Numbered from the stretch's first letter, positions 29,879 through 39,139 are shown. The stretch is DNA of 64,000 nucleotides from an uncultured Pelagibacteraceae bacterium (GCA_902560075.1 CACEKE010000005.1:19918-83917); one strand, 5' to 3'. Notes: a model not told the origin generated them from the sequence alone. Numbers and translations: made by a program.

Positions 29879-30949
29879 CTAAACGCTTGGTTCACTTTGG
29901 GTCATACAATGTATGGCTCCAAAACCCCAAATCAAATTTGCACAATCTATACCAATTACTTTTCTTGTTTTAAAAAATTTTTTAAATATTTTAATCACCA
30001 CCTTGTCATTTTTATCATTAAATAATGGTAACAAAACAGATTTATTACATATTAAAAAATTTAAGTAACTTGCAGGGACCCTTATCTTATTTATAAATAT
30101 TGCTTTTGGCATGGGAATTTTAATTAAATTAAAATTTTTACCATTAATATTTTTAGCTTTTTTTAAAATATTAAGATTAGTTTGCAAAATTTTGTAATTT
30201 ACGTCTTTTTTATTATTTTCTATTGCCGTCATAATTGTATCAGGAGATACAAATCTGCAAATGTCATCAATATGGCCATGTGTATCATCACCTTTGATGC
30301 CCTTGTTAAGCCAAATAAAATTATTAACATTTAAAAATTTGGATAGCATGTTTTCATAATCTTTTTTTTTAATGCCAAAATTTCTTTGTTGAATCTTGCT
30401 GAGAAGACATTCTTTAGTTAATAAAATTGAACCCATGCCATTTACGTCAATTGCACCACCCTCCAATACAAATTTTCTTATTTTTTTTCCTATTTTAAAT
30501 GTAGGCTCTAACTTTCTAATCTTAGTAATTTTTGAGATTTTATCATTGATCTTATTATCTAACTTAAAATCGTTATATTTAGACCAACCATTAAATTGAA
30601 AATTTATAAAAACTTTTTTTTTAATTTTTTTATTTATTAAGTAAATTGGACCAAAATCTCTAATCCATACCCTATTTGAGGGAATTTTATGAAACCTAAC
30701 AAGTTTTAATTTTGCTTTTTGCCCCAACAATATTTTTTTTATTTTATCTTTATCTTCATTGGGTTTAATAATTAAATTTACAACTTGATTTTTTGATATA
30801 GCAGATACTATTTTTGATACGGTGAAGGGGATATTTTCAAATAGACCTGGCCAATCTTTTTTATTATAAGGCCACGTAATCCAAATTGAATCTTGTTTTT
30901 CCCACTCACCTGGCATTCTAAAACCAAGAAGAGAAAAGTTTTTAATCAT
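29879..30949 (-). CDS. aguA: Agmatine deiminase
   Basis: Hydrolyses agmatine to N-carbamoylputrescine and ammonia. 356 aa, guanidino-group-modifying fold. MPGEWEKQDSIWITWP at the start, RVWIRDFGPIYL, EGGAIDVNG, KGDDTHGHIDDICRF with the catalytic His and Asp, and Cys348 in GFGAIHCMTQSEP, all characteristic. It overlaps aguB by eight bases and ends the polyamine operon. A guanidino deiminase of related specificity is possible, but the adjacent aguB makes agmatine the best guess. Confidence 0.93.
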   Translation of the reverse strand: MIKNFSLLGFRMPGEWEKQDSIWITWPYNKKDWPGLFENIPFTVSKIVSAISKNQVVNLIIKPNEDKDKIKKILLGQKAKLKLVRFHKIPSNRVWIRDFGPIYLINKKIKKKVFINFQFNGWSKYNDFKLDNKINDKISKITKIRKLEPTFKIGKKIRKFVLEGGAIDVNGMGSILLTKECLLSKIQQRNFGIKKKDYENMLSKFLNVNNFIWLNKGIKGDDTHGHIDDICRFVSPDTIMTAIENNKKDVNYKILQTNLNILKKAKNINGKNFNLIKIPMPKAIFINKIRVPASYLNFLICNKSVLLPLFNDKNDKVVIKIFKKFFKTRKVIGIDCANLIWGFGAIHCMTQSEPSV

Positions 30950-31823
30950 TGTTTTGATTTTTGATTAAACCTTTATAAGCATCAATTCTTCTGTCTCTCA
31001 GAAAGGGCCAGTGTTGCCTAGCACTTTCTACCTTTTTTAAATTTATGTCACAAACTAAGATTCCTTCTTTGTTTGATTTTAGTTTCGATATTATATTTCC
31101 ATTAGGATCTATAACAAAAGAACTACCCCAAAATTCAATTTCTCTTTTCCCTTTTTTCTCTTTTCCAACCCTATTTATTGCTACAACAAAAACACCATTA
31201 GCAATTGCGTGTGATCTTTGTATTGTAATCCAAGAGTCTAGTTGAGATTTTCCATACTTCTTTTTTTCTTTAGGATGCCACCCAATTGCCGTAGGGTAAA
31301 ATATTATCTCAGAACCTTTTAATGCAGTAAGTCTAGCCGCTTCAGGAAACCACTGATCCCAACAAATAAGTGTTCCTAAATCGCCAAATTTAGTTTTCAC
31401 ATTTTTAAATCCCAAATCACCTGGTGTAAAATAAAATTTTTCATAATACCCCGGGTCATCCGGTATATGCATCTTTCTATATTTTGATATTATTTTTCCA
31501 TTGTTGTTAATAGTGATACAGGTATTATAATAAATCCCAGATAATTTTTTTTCAAATAAGGAAATAATTAATATAACGTTCAATTCTTTTGCTAACTTAC
31601 AAAAAATATCAGAAGTAGAACCAGGAACTTTTTCTGCAATTTTAAAATAGGAGTGATTTTCAATCTTACAAAAATATTCTGTCAAGAATAGCTCCGGCAT
31701 ACAAATAATTTTTGCGCCCTTACGCGCTGCCTCTTTTATTTTACTAATTGAATTATTTAAATTAAATTCTTTATTTTTTGTTATTTTAAGCTGAATAACA
31801 CCAACTTTTGTTTTTTTTGACAT
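30942..31823 (-). CDS. aguB: N-carbamoylputrescine amidase
   Basis: Nitrilase-superfamily enzyme converting N-carbamoylputrescine to putrescine, CO2 and ammonia. The ATG at 31823 is chosen (293 aa), just after the stop of the preceding gene at 31825; it begins MSKKTKVGVIQLKIT. The Glu-Lys-Cys triad is visible in CMPELFLTEYF, KYRKMHIPDDPGYYEKFYF and LICWDQWFPEAAR. Next to aguA it completes the two-step agmatine-to-putrescine route. Confidence 0.94.
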   Translation of the reverse strand: MSKKTKVGVIQLKITKNKEFNLNNSISKIKEAARKGAKIICMPELFLTEYFCKIENHSYFKIAEKVPGSTSDIFCKLAKELNVILIISLFEKKLSGIYYNTCITINNNGKIISKYRKMHIPDDPGYYEKFYFTPGDLGFKNVKTKFGDLGTLICWDQWFPEAARLTALKGSEIIFYPTAIGWHPKEKKKYGKSQLDSWITIQRSHAIANGVFVVAINRVGKEKKGKREIEFWGSSFVIDPNGNIISKLKSNKEGILVCDINLKKVESARQHWPFLRDRRIDAYKGLIKNQNND

Positions 31824-31824
31824 T

Positions 31825-32868
31825 TTATTTAAATAAATTTGAGAAATTTTTTCTATCTCTATTTTTCCACTCACCTCTATGATAGGCGTCGCTTGTAATC
31901 AAAGGTAAAACACTAGTAGCTTCTGCATAAACCATCTGCTCCTTGGTTGTATCTACTTTACCCCAAGAACTTGCCTCTTTTAATGTTGAGCTACTACACG
32001 CTCCATCTCTAGAGTCCGCTACTGTAATTTGAATAGCATATTGATGCATATCTACTTCTTTACCAAGCAACTCTGCACAAATAACTGTATCTTGGATAAA
32101 GTTTTTAGGAACACCCCCTCCAATCATGAATAATCCTGAACCTTTAGATCTTATTTTGATCTCCGTAAGCTCCCTAAACTCTCTTATTGAGTCAATTGTA
32201 ATATGTTTTGATGGGTTTTTTTCCTGATGCATGACTAGTCCAAATCCAGCACTAGAGTCTGTAAATGCAGGACAAAAAATAGGAACATTATTGTCATAAG
32301 CTGTTTCAATTAAAGATCCTTTTTTTTTAGCATACTTTTTCAAATATCTGCCAATTTCCATTATAAATTCCCTTGAGGTATAGCTTTTAGGATCTAAATT
32401 ATCAGCAATATCACAAATAGTTTTGTCGCAAAGTTGTAATTCATCTTCATCAATATATGTATCATAAATTCTATCTATATAATTTTTCCTCAACTCGTTA
32501 TCGTTTTGGAATTGTGAACCTTGGTAATGTTTGAAACCTAGAGCTTCAAAAAAATCCATATCTATGATTGAGGCTCCAGTCGCTACTATTGCATCAACCA
32601 TATTATATTTAACCATATCTCTATAAATATTCATACATCCCGCGGCTGAGGTTGAACCTGCTAATGTCAAAAAAATTGTACAATTTTTGTCACTTAACAT
32701 TTGATTAAATATATCTGCAGCATTACCAGTTTCTCTTGAAACAAAAGACATTTTTTTCATAGATGAAATTATATCTCTTGCATCAAAGGATGTGATATCA
32801 ATATGTTCAACTGGATTTTTTAAAAAATCTTTTTTACTGTTGTGACCTAAGTTTTTATTTTTTGACAT
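31825..32868 (-). CDS. Deoxyhypusine synthase-like protein (possible homospermidine-forming enzyme)
   Basis: 347 aa member of the deoxyhypusine synthase family, NAD-dependent enzymes that transfer an aminobutyl group from spermidine. GSTSAAGCMNIYRDMV, IVATGASIIDMDFF, FMIGGGVPKNFI and EATSVLPLITSDAYH are conserved; Lys304 in ASSWGKV lines up with the catalytic Lys of the eukaryotic enzyme. Bacteria lack eIF5A, so protein hypusination is not expected. Sitting between a PLP decarboxylase and aguB-aguA, it most likely acts on small polyamines, for example making homospermidine from putrescine. The acceptor is inferred and not visible in the sequence. Confidence 0.85.
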   Translation of the reverse strand: MSKNKNLGHNSKKDFLKNPVEHIDITSFDARDIISSMKKMSFVSRETGNAADIFNQMLSDKNCTIFLTLAGSTSAAGCMNIYRDMVKYNMVDAIVATGASIIDMDFFEALGFKHYQGSQFQNDNELRKNYIDRIYDTYIDEDELQLCDKTICDIADNLDPKSYTSREFIMEIGRYLKKYAKKKGSLIETAYDNNVPIFCPAFTDSSAGFGLVMHQEKNPSKHITIDSIREFRELTEIKIRSKGSGLFMIGGGVPKNFIQDTVICAELLGKEVDMHQYAIQITVADSRDGACSSSTLKEASSWGKVDTTKEQMVYAEATSVLPLITSDAYHRGEWKNRDRKNFSNLFK

Positions 32869-34047
32869 TTAAGCAACAAGGAATTCACCTTTATTTTCTT
32901 TGTCGTACATCGTCATAATTGGAGAGTCTTCAACTTCGTATATTTGATTTGAATAAAAGCCATTAAATTCTGTTCTAAATGTTAAACCATACGCCCCAAG
33001 TTGACCAAGCTCAATATAGTCACCCTCTTTTACATTGTTAGGTAATAAAAAAGGTCCTTTCATATAATCCATGCTATCACAGGTAGGACCATAAAAATCG
33101 AATGCGGTCATTTTTTTGGATAAAATTCTTCCATCAGTTATTAATTTTGATGGATAAACAATATTTGGAACACCTGCATCAAATAGTGTTCCATAAGTTC
33201 CGTCATTTATGAATAATTTTTGTTTTTTCCTAAGTATAACTCTTACAATAGTTGAACCGCTTTCAGCCACAATCGCTCTTCCAGGTTCACAAATAATTTC
33301 TGGCAGTTTATTTAAACCTAAATTTTTTAAACTTTTTTTAATCTCTTCAAAATAATTAATTAATGGTTGAGAAATTAAATCAGGATATATTGTAGGAAAA
33401 CCTCCTCCAACATTGATATAATCAGGACAAATTTTTGTTTTCTTAATGACCTTTCCTATTTCATCTATACCTTTTGAATATGAAATGGGATGCATACATT
33501 GCGATCCAACATGAAAACTAATACCAATTTTTTTTGAATATTGTTTAGTTAATCTAAAAAGTCCAATCGCCTCAGAAGTAATTGCTCCAAATTTTTTTGA
33601 TAAATCTATCTCTGCATGTTCATTAGATACCGAGACTCTCACAAATAGTTCTAGATCTTTGGCGTAATTAGTTGTTTCAATTATTTTAATAAGCTCTTCT
33701 TTGGAATCTAATGCAAACGTTTTTATTCCGTATTTAAAATATGCTTGCTTAATATTGTCTCTGCTTTTCACAGTATGCATATAGGAGCACTTTACTTTGT
33801 TATTTAATTTTTTAACGGTCTCTATCTCTTTAATCGATGCTACATCGAATTGATTAATTCCACTACCAAGTATGGTTTTTAAAACTTCTTGGTTAGGATT
33901 TGTTTTTACTGCATATAGTATTTTTCCAGGAAAATTTTTTTGAAAGAATTTAGAAGCATTAATTATAGGATGCTTCCTTATGCAATAAACAGGGTCATTT
34001 GGTTTCAGCTGATTAACTAATTTCTCAACTGATTTAAATTTTTTCAT
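32869..34047 (-). CDS. Ornithine/lysine/arginine-type PLP decarboxylase (fold III)
   Basis: Alanine-racemase-fold decarboxylase of the eukaryotic-ODC type. 392 aa. PLP Lys48 in ILYAVKTNPN, glycine-rich phosphate-binding loops (INVGGGFPTIYP, ICEPGRAIVAESG), and Cys323 in FYGPTCDSMD, equivalent to the active-site Cys of ODC. Size and motifs suggest ornithine or lysine decarboxylase. The two agmatine genes downstream would instead suggest arginine as substrate, since no other decarboxylase is in the operon. It heads the operon; AGGAG six to seven bases before the ATG is one of the clearer Shine-Dalgarno sites here. Confidence 0.85.
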   Translation of the reverse strand: MKKFKSVEKLVNQLKPNDPVYCIRKHPIINASKFFQKNFPGKILYAVKTNPNQEVLKTILGSGINQFDVASIKEIETVKKLNNKVKCSYMHTVKSRDNIKQAYFKYGIKTFALDSKEELIKIIETTNYAKDLELFVRVSVSNEHAEIDLSKKFGAITSEAIGLFRLTKQYSKKIGISFHVGSQCMHPISYSKGIDEIGKVIKKTKICPDYINVGGGFPTIYPDLISQPLINYFEEIKKSLKNLGLNKLPEIICEPGRAIVAESGSTIVRVILRKKQKLFINDGTYGTLFDAGVPNIVYPSKLITDGRILSKKMTAFDFYGPTCDSMDYMKGPFLLPNNVKEGDYIELGQLGAYGLTFRTEFNGFYSNQIYEVEDSPIMTMYDKENKGEFLVA

Positions 34048-34072
34048 ATTAGCTCCTAAAAAAAAATCTAAT

Positions 34073-34101
34073 AAAAAAAACCTGCATATCTCATATGCAA
34101 G
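34073..34101 (-). terminator. Terminator-like hairpin in the decarboxylase leader (candidate attenuator)
   Basis: On the minus strand CTTGCATAT (34101-34093), a GAG loop and ATATGCAGG (34089-34081) form a nine-pair stem with one G-U, followed by T8 (34080-34073). It lies between the predicted promoter and the decarboxylase ATG (34047), and no minus-strand gene lies upstream that it could terminate. That placement fits an attenuator or 5'-end stabiliser for the polyamine operon. For plus-strand transcription there is no comparable T tract. Confidence 0.6.
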
Positions 34102-34116
34102 TTTATATAAATTGCT

Positions 34117-34145
34117 GAATTATGTGAAATTTAGCCCAATGTAAA
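34117..34145 (-). promoter_or_regulatory. Putative promoter of the polyamine operon
   Basis: On the minus strand TTTACA (34145-34140) and TAATTC (34122-34117) are 17 bases apart. The start would be near 34110, about nine bases before the leader hairpin. The spacer is shared with the divergent RegA/ActR-type gene. Confidence 0.4.
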
Positions 34146-34193
34146 GCAAATAATACTATTGAAATTATGTTATTCATCTCCATATGGAGTGTA

Positions 34194-34757
34194 ATGAATA
34201 CAACTATAGGAATTAAAAAAATTACTGATTTTACAGATAAATCACTGCTTCTAGTAGATGATGACAACCCATTTAGAGAAAGACTAGCTAGAGCAATGGA
34301 AAAAAAAGGATTTGAAGTAATACAAGCTGAGGGAGTAAAAAAGGGTATAGATGCCGTTAAATCAAAAAAACCTGCTTTTGCTGTTGTCGATTTAAGGCTC
34401 AATGATGGAAATGGCTTAGAAGTTGTTAAAGAAATACAAAACTCAAATGAAAACAGCAGAATTGTAATGTTAACTGGTTATGGAAATATCCCAACTGCGG
34501 TATCAGCAATAAAACAAGGTGCAATAGATTATATGTCAAAACCTGCAGATGCAGATGACGTTGAAAAAGCATTATTAGCTGATCCAAATAAAAAAGCAGA
34601 ACCTCCAGAAAATCCTATGTCAGCTGATAGAGTTAAGTGGGAACATATTCATAGAGTATTTGAGCTTTGTAATAGAAATGTATCTGAAACAGCAAGAAGA
34701 CTTAAAATGCACAGAAGAACTTTACAAAGAATTTTATCGAAAAGATCCCCTAGATAG
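34194..34757 (+). CDS. regA: RegA/ActR/PrrA-type redox response regulator
   Basis: Response regulator of the RegA/ActR family, which in alphaproteobacteria adjusts energy metabolism to redox state. The ATG at 34194 is chosen (187 aa) because GGAG stands at 34186-34189; the upstream ATG at 34167 adds nine unlike residues. Receiver domain 15-135 with VDDD, phosphoacceptor Asp66 in VVDLRLNDG and TGYGN; short Pro/Lys linker; Fis-type HTH (NVSETARRLKMHRRTLQRIL) at the C-terminus. The RegB/ActS kinase is not adjacent. Its last eight bases overlap convergent bioY. Confidence 0.92.
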   Translation: MNTTIGIKKITDFTDKSLLLVDDDNPFRERLARAMEKKGFEVIQAEGVKKGIDAVKSKKPAFAVVDLRLNDGNGLEVVKEIQNSNENSRIVMLTGYGNIPTAVSAIKQGAIDYMSKPADADDVEKALLADPNKKAEPPENPMSADRVKWEHIHRVFELCNRNVSETARRLKMHRRTLQRILSKRSPR

Positions 34758-35301
34758 TTTTTCTCAATTTAATTAAATATTTACAAATTATTCCAAGTAA
34801 TAGTATTTTGAACATCTCTGCTAATAAAAAAGGTTTAGCACCTAAGGAAAAAATTGGTTTTTCCCATCCTATTAGAGTACCCAGCCACAATAACCCTAAT
34901 AAATAAATTATTGAAACTGAAAGAATTAATTTAATATAAATTTTAATATAACTATCTTTAGTATTAATATATCCAGCAAAATAAGAGGCGAAAATAAATC
35001 CAATTAAGTAACCCATGGTAGGTCCAGTAAAATATACAAAACCAATACCTTTTTCAGGAGAATTTGAGAAAACTGGTAAACCTAAAATTCCCTCACATAA
35101 ATAAAACAATATTGTAGTAGCTGCCAACTTTGGTCCAAGTAATACACCTAAAAACAATACTACAAACGTTTGCATTGTCATTGGTACAGGATAAAATGGT
35201 AATTTAATTTTTGCAGATATAATCAATAAAGTAGATCCAAGCAAAATATACAAAATATTTTTTAAAATTTTATATTGCTTAATTTTTTGCACTAACTCCA
35301 T
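34750..35301 (-). CDS. bioY: Biotin transporter BioY
   Basis: Substrate-binding membrane component (S component) for biotin uptake. 183 aa with about six helices. FYPVPMTMQTFVVLFLGVLLGP, given here as PVPMTMQTFVVL and LGPKLAATTILFYLCEG, and GPTMGYLIGF, are BioY hallmarks. No bioM/bioN energising genes lie beside it, so it works alone or with a shared ECF module. It suggests the cell takes up biotin. It lies 34 bases after the ABC ATPase gene on the same strand. Confidence 0.92.
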   Translation of the reverse strand: MELVQKIKQYKILKNILYILLGSTLLIISAKIKLPFYPVPMTMQTFVVLFLGVLLGPKLAATTILFYLCEGILGLPVFSNSPEKGIGFVYFTGPTMGYLIGFIFASYFAGYINTKDSYIKIYIKLILSVSIIYLLGLLWLGTLIGWEKPIFSLGAKPFLLAEMFKILLLGIICKYLIKLRKTI

Positions 35302-35335
35302 ATTAGATTATTCTAACTTATAATTTTTGTTATTT

Positions 35336-36265
35336 CTAGTTATTTGTTAGGGTAACAAATACATCTTCTAAGTCTCCGTCATCGGTAGACATGTCGATAA
35401 TTCTAACATTTTTCTTGTTAACATAGTTTAGTATTTGATCAATGTTCAGTCTATTCTTATCATAAATCAAAGTTAACTCTTTGTGGTTTAAAGATAAGAT
35501 TTTTAATGTTTCTAATTCATTATCTTTTAAATCAATCTTCTCACTTAGTTTTAAAGTTATTTTTTTTTTTTCAATCCTATTCAATAAATTTTTTGTTGTA
35601 TCTAATGCAACTAATTTACCTTTATTAATTATTCCAATTCGATCACACATTTCTTGAGCTTCGTGAAGATAATGAGTGGTAAGTATTATACTTACCCCAT
35701 TTTTATTAAGCAATTTAACATTTTGCCATAGATTTTTTCTTAGTTCTACATCAACTCCTGCAGTAGGCTCATCTAAAATAACAATTGGAGGCTGATGCAC
35801 GAGTGCCTTTGCAATCATTAACCTTCTTTTCATTCCACCAGATAATCCCCTTGAATAACTATCAGCTTGATTGTCTAAGGAAACCATCTTCAAAATTGTA
35901 TCTGTAATCCTGTCTTTTTTTTTTACACCATATAAGCCAGCTTGTAATTCTAACAGCTTTCTAGGATTAAAAAATGGATCTAAATTTAATTCTTGAGGCA
36001 CAATTCCAATTGAAGCTCTTACTTGTCGAGGGTTTTTATCTATATCAAAACCCCATACATTAACCTCGCCAGATGTTTTTAAAACAAGGCCAGCGAGAAT
36101 ATTTATAAATGTGCTTTTTCCAGCACCATTAGGTCCAAGTAAACCAAAAATCTCTCCTTCTTTCACCTCTAAGTTTAAATTTTCAATTGCCTTTGTTTGT
36201 AGTGAGCCATTTTTTTTATAAATTTTCTGTAGATTTTTAACTGAGAGAATAGTTTTTTTTTCCAT
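35336..36265 (-). CDS. ABC transporter ATP-binding protein (ABC-2 type, orphan)
   Basis: 309 aa ATPase of the drug/polysaccharide-export class (CcmA/NodI-like). Walker A GLLGPNGAGKST, Q-loop GIVPQELNL, signature LSGGMKRRL, Walker B VILDEPTAGVD and His switch LTTHYLHEAQEM, followed by a C-terminal domain of about 80 residues ending DGDLEDVFVTLT. The ABC-2 membrane partner is not adjacent: bioY lies downstream and polA diverges upstream. The substrate is unknown. Confidence 0.88.
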   Translation of the reverse strand: MEKKTILSVKNLQKIYKKNGSLQTKAIENLNLEVKEGEIFGLLGPNGAGKSTFINILAGLVLKTSGEVNVWGFDIDKNPRQVRASIGIVPQELNLDPFFNPRKLLELQAGLYGVKKKDRITDTILKMVSLDNQADSYSRGLSGGMKRRLMIAKALVHQPPIVILDEPTAGVDVELRKNLWQNVKLLNKNGVSIILTTHYLHEAQEMCDRIGIINKGKLVALDTTKNLLNRIEKKKITLKLSEKIDLKDNELETLKILSLNHKELTLIYDKNRLNIDQILNYVNKKNVRIIDMSTDDGDLEDVFVTLTNN

Positions 36266-36315
36266 AAAGAATTTAGTTTTATAACATTAGGAATAATTAA
36301 GATAAAATAATTTTA

Positions 36316-39087
36316 ATGAATAAGATAAAAAAAAATGACCATTTCTATCTAATTGATGGATCAGGATACATATTTAGAGCTTATTACGCTCTACCACCGC
36401 TCACCAGAAAGAGTGATGGATTACCAACAGGTGCTGTGAGTGGTTTTTGTAGTATGCTTTTCAAATTACTAGAAGACTCGAAATCAAATGATAATAAACA
36501 TAAACCAACACATTTTGCTGTGATTTTTGACTCTGCAAGAAAAAATTTTAGAAACGAAATATACTCAGATTATAAAGGTAATAGATCTGATGCACCAGAT
36601 GATTTAATTCCACAATTTGAATATATCAGAAAGTCTGTCTTAGCTTTTAATTTACCTTCAATTGAACTTTTAAATTATGAAGCTGACGATTTAATAGCAA
36701 CTTACTCAGAACAAATACTCAAACTTGGAGGTAAAGTTACAATTGTTTCGTCCGATAAAGATTTAATGCAGTTATACAAAAAAAATATTAGAATTTACGA
36801 CCCTATGAAGAATAAGTTTGTTAATGAAGACGACATTAAAAATAAATTTGGTGTTGGCGCTGAAAAAGTAATTGATGTCCAGTCTTTAGCAGGAGATAGT
36901 AGCGATAATGTCCCTGGAGTTCCAGGCATAGGTGTAAAAACAGCTGCAGAATTAATCACTAATTTTGGCTCACTTGAGAATTTACTTAAAAATGCAAATC
37001 AAATAAAACAGAACAAAAGAAGAGAAACTTTAATTGAAAACAAAGATAAAGCATTAATTAGCAAAAAATTAGTTACTTTAAAAAAAGATGTACCAGTTAA
37101 AGATAAGGCAGAAAATTTTATACTAAAAGAAATCGACAGAGAAAAACTTTACTCTTTTTTAAGAGAGATGGAATTCAACAGACTATTAAGTTCTGCAATA
37201 TCTACATATGGAGAGACAAAATTTAAAACAATAGAAAATGCACACGAAATCAGAAAAAATGAAAAAATTTCAAATAAAAATTATTCTCTAATTAATAATG
37301 AAAATGAAATACATGATTATTTAAGGCAAGCAGAGGAAATAGGAGAAATATGTATTGATACCGAAACTACATCACTTGATCCGCATCAAGCAGATTTGGT
37401 AGGAATATCCTTATCAACAAAAATTGGCTATGCATGCTACATTCCCATTGGCCACAACAGTGATAAAAACTTAGATGAGGATAAAGTAATTAAAATTTTA
37501 AAACCAATACTAGAAGACAAAAGTATAAAAAAGATAGGTCAAAATATTAAATTTGATTTCATTATTTTATTTAAAAGAGGTATCGAAATGAACACTATAG
37601 AAGACACTATGCTAATGTCATATGTTCTCGACGCAGGGAAAAACCGTCACAACATGGATACACTTTCAGAAATTCATTTAAGTCATAAACCAATATCATA
37701 TAAAGAAATAGTAGGTACTGGAAAAAAACAAATTAATTTTAGCGAGGTCGATATTAAATTAGCTAAAGATTATGCAGCTGAAGATGCTGACATAACTTAT
37801 AGACTTTATAAAATTTTTCAAAAAAATCTAAAATTAGAAAAACTTACTAATATTTACGAAACATTCGAAAAACCACTTATTAAAATTTTAGCTTTGATGG
37901 AAATTTATGGAGTTAAAATTGACCAAAATTTTCTTAAAAAACTCTCAACTAAATTTCAAAAAAAAATTGAAATTTTAGAAAAACAAATTTTTAAAATTTC
38001 AAAAAAGGAATTTAAGATAGGCTCAACAAAGCAATTAGGTGAAATAATGTACAATGACCTAAAAATTGCAAATATAAAAAAAACTAAAAAAGGTAGCTTT
38101 GCAACAAGCGCCTCAGTATTGGAGGATTTAGCATTTAAAGGTTACGACTTACCTAAACTTGTTTTAGAGTGGAGACAATTATCAAAGTTAAAAAACACTT
38201 ACTCAGACTCGCTACCAGAACATTTTAATAACAATACAAAAAGAGTACATACTTCATTTTTATTAGCAGCAACAACGACTGGTAGATTAGCATCTAGCGA
38301 CCCTAATTTACAAAATATACCAATCAAAACCGAGGACGGTAAAGATATAAGAAAGGCATTTGTTGCAGAAAAAAATATGTTATTTATTTCTGCAGATTAC
38401 AATCAGATTGAAATGAGAATTTTATCTGATCTTGCTGATGTCAAAGAATTAAAAAAAGCATTTAAAAATAATGAAGATATACATTCACTAACTGCAAGCC
38501 AGATATTTAACACCGATATTAAAAAAGTAACAAATGATATGAGAAGAAAAGCAAAGGCAATAAATTTTGGAATAATATATGGTATTTCACAATATGGTCT
38601 TGCCAAACAGATTAATGTTTCAAATAATGAGGCAGCTGACTTTTTAAATGCTTACTTTTTGAGGTTTCCAGAAATAAAAGATTATATGTCGTCGACAATT
38701 AAATTTTGTAGGAAAAGCGGTTATGTAAGTAATATATTTGGGCGTAGAACACATATCACTGGAATAAATGACAAAAATTTTAATGTAAGAAATTTTCAGG
38801 AAAGAGCTGCTATAAATGCTCCAATTCAAGGATCAGCTTCAGAAATCATGAGGCTTGCTATGATAAGAATTAACGAAAAATTATTGAATAAAAAATATAA
38901 AAACTCAAAAATGATTTTACAAATTCACGATGAACTTATTTTTGAAATACCGAAAAAAGATTTGAATATAATGTCTAAAATTATTAAAGATGAAATGACA
39001 AGCGTGCAAAATAGCGATCTTCACTCATTTTCTATACCTTTGTCAGTTGACATAAATTATGGGGAAAACTGGGGTTTATTACATTAG
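36316..39087 (+). CDS. polA: DNA polymerase I
   Basis: Repair and Okazaki-fragment polymerase. 923 aa, all three domains intact: 5'-nuclease (1-290; DGSGYIFRAYYALPP, FDSARKNFRNE, GDSSDNVPGVPGIGVKTA), 3'-5' exonuclease (about 320-500; IDTETTSLDP, KIGQNIKFD and YAAEDADITYRL keep the acidic metal ligands, so proofreading should be active) and polymerase (about 530-923; SADYNQIEMRILSD, RRKAKAINFGIIYGIS, LQIHDELIFE). First gene of the plus-strand run to murU, though not functionally tied to it. Confidence 0.97.
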   Translation: MNKIKKNDHFYLIDGSGYIFRAYYALPPLTRKSDGLPTGAVSGFCSMLFKLLEDSKSNDNKHKPTHFAVIFDSARKNFRNEIYSDYKGNRSDAPDDLIPQFEYIRKSVLAFNLPSIELLNYEADDLIATYSEQILKLGGKVTIVSSDKDLMQLYKKNIRIYDPMKNKFVNEDDIKNKFGVGAEKVIDVQSLAGDSSDNVPGVPGIGVKTAAELITNFGSLENLLKNANQIKQNKRRETLIENKDKALISKKLVTLKKDVPVKDKAENFILKEIDREKLYSFLREMEFNRLLSSAISTYGETKFKTIENAHEIRKNEKISNKNYSLINNENEIHDYLRQAEEIGEICIDTETTSLDPHQADLVGISLSTKIGYACYIPIGHNSDKNLDEDKVIKILKPILEDKSIKKIGQNIKFDFIILFKRGIEMNTIEDTMLMSYVLDAGKNRHNMDTLSEIHLSHKPISYKEIVGTGKKQINFSEVDIKLAKDYAAEDADITYRLYKIFQKNLKLEKLTNIYETFEKPLIKILALMEIYGVKIDQNFLKKLSTKFQKKIEILEKQIFKISKKEFKIGSTKQLGEIMYNDLKIANIKKTKKGSFATSASVLEDLAFKGYDLPKLVLEWRQLSKLKNTYSDSLPEHFNNNTKRVHTSFLLAATTTGRLASSDPNLQNIPIKTEDGKDIRKAFVAEKNMLFISADYNQIEMRILSDLADVKELKKAFKNNEDIHSLTASQIFNTDIKKVTNDMRRKAKAINFGIIYGISQYGLAKQINVSNNEAADFLNAYFLRFPEIKDYMSSTIKFCRKSGYVSNIFGRRTHITGINDKNFNVRNFQERAAINAPIQGSASEIMRLAMIRINEKLLNKKYKNSKMILQIHDELIFEIPKKDLNIMSKIIKDEMTSVQNSDLHSFSIPLSVDINYGENWGLLH

Positions 39088-39139
39088 AAGTTTGTAAGTA
39101 TTGCCCAAATTAGAACAATTTAGTATTTTTAATTACACT

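Noticed and set aside
34048..34193. speF-type leader RNA upstream of the decarboxylase
   Set aside because: The known speF RNA is several hundred bases long with many stems; this spacer is 146 bases and holds one hairpin.
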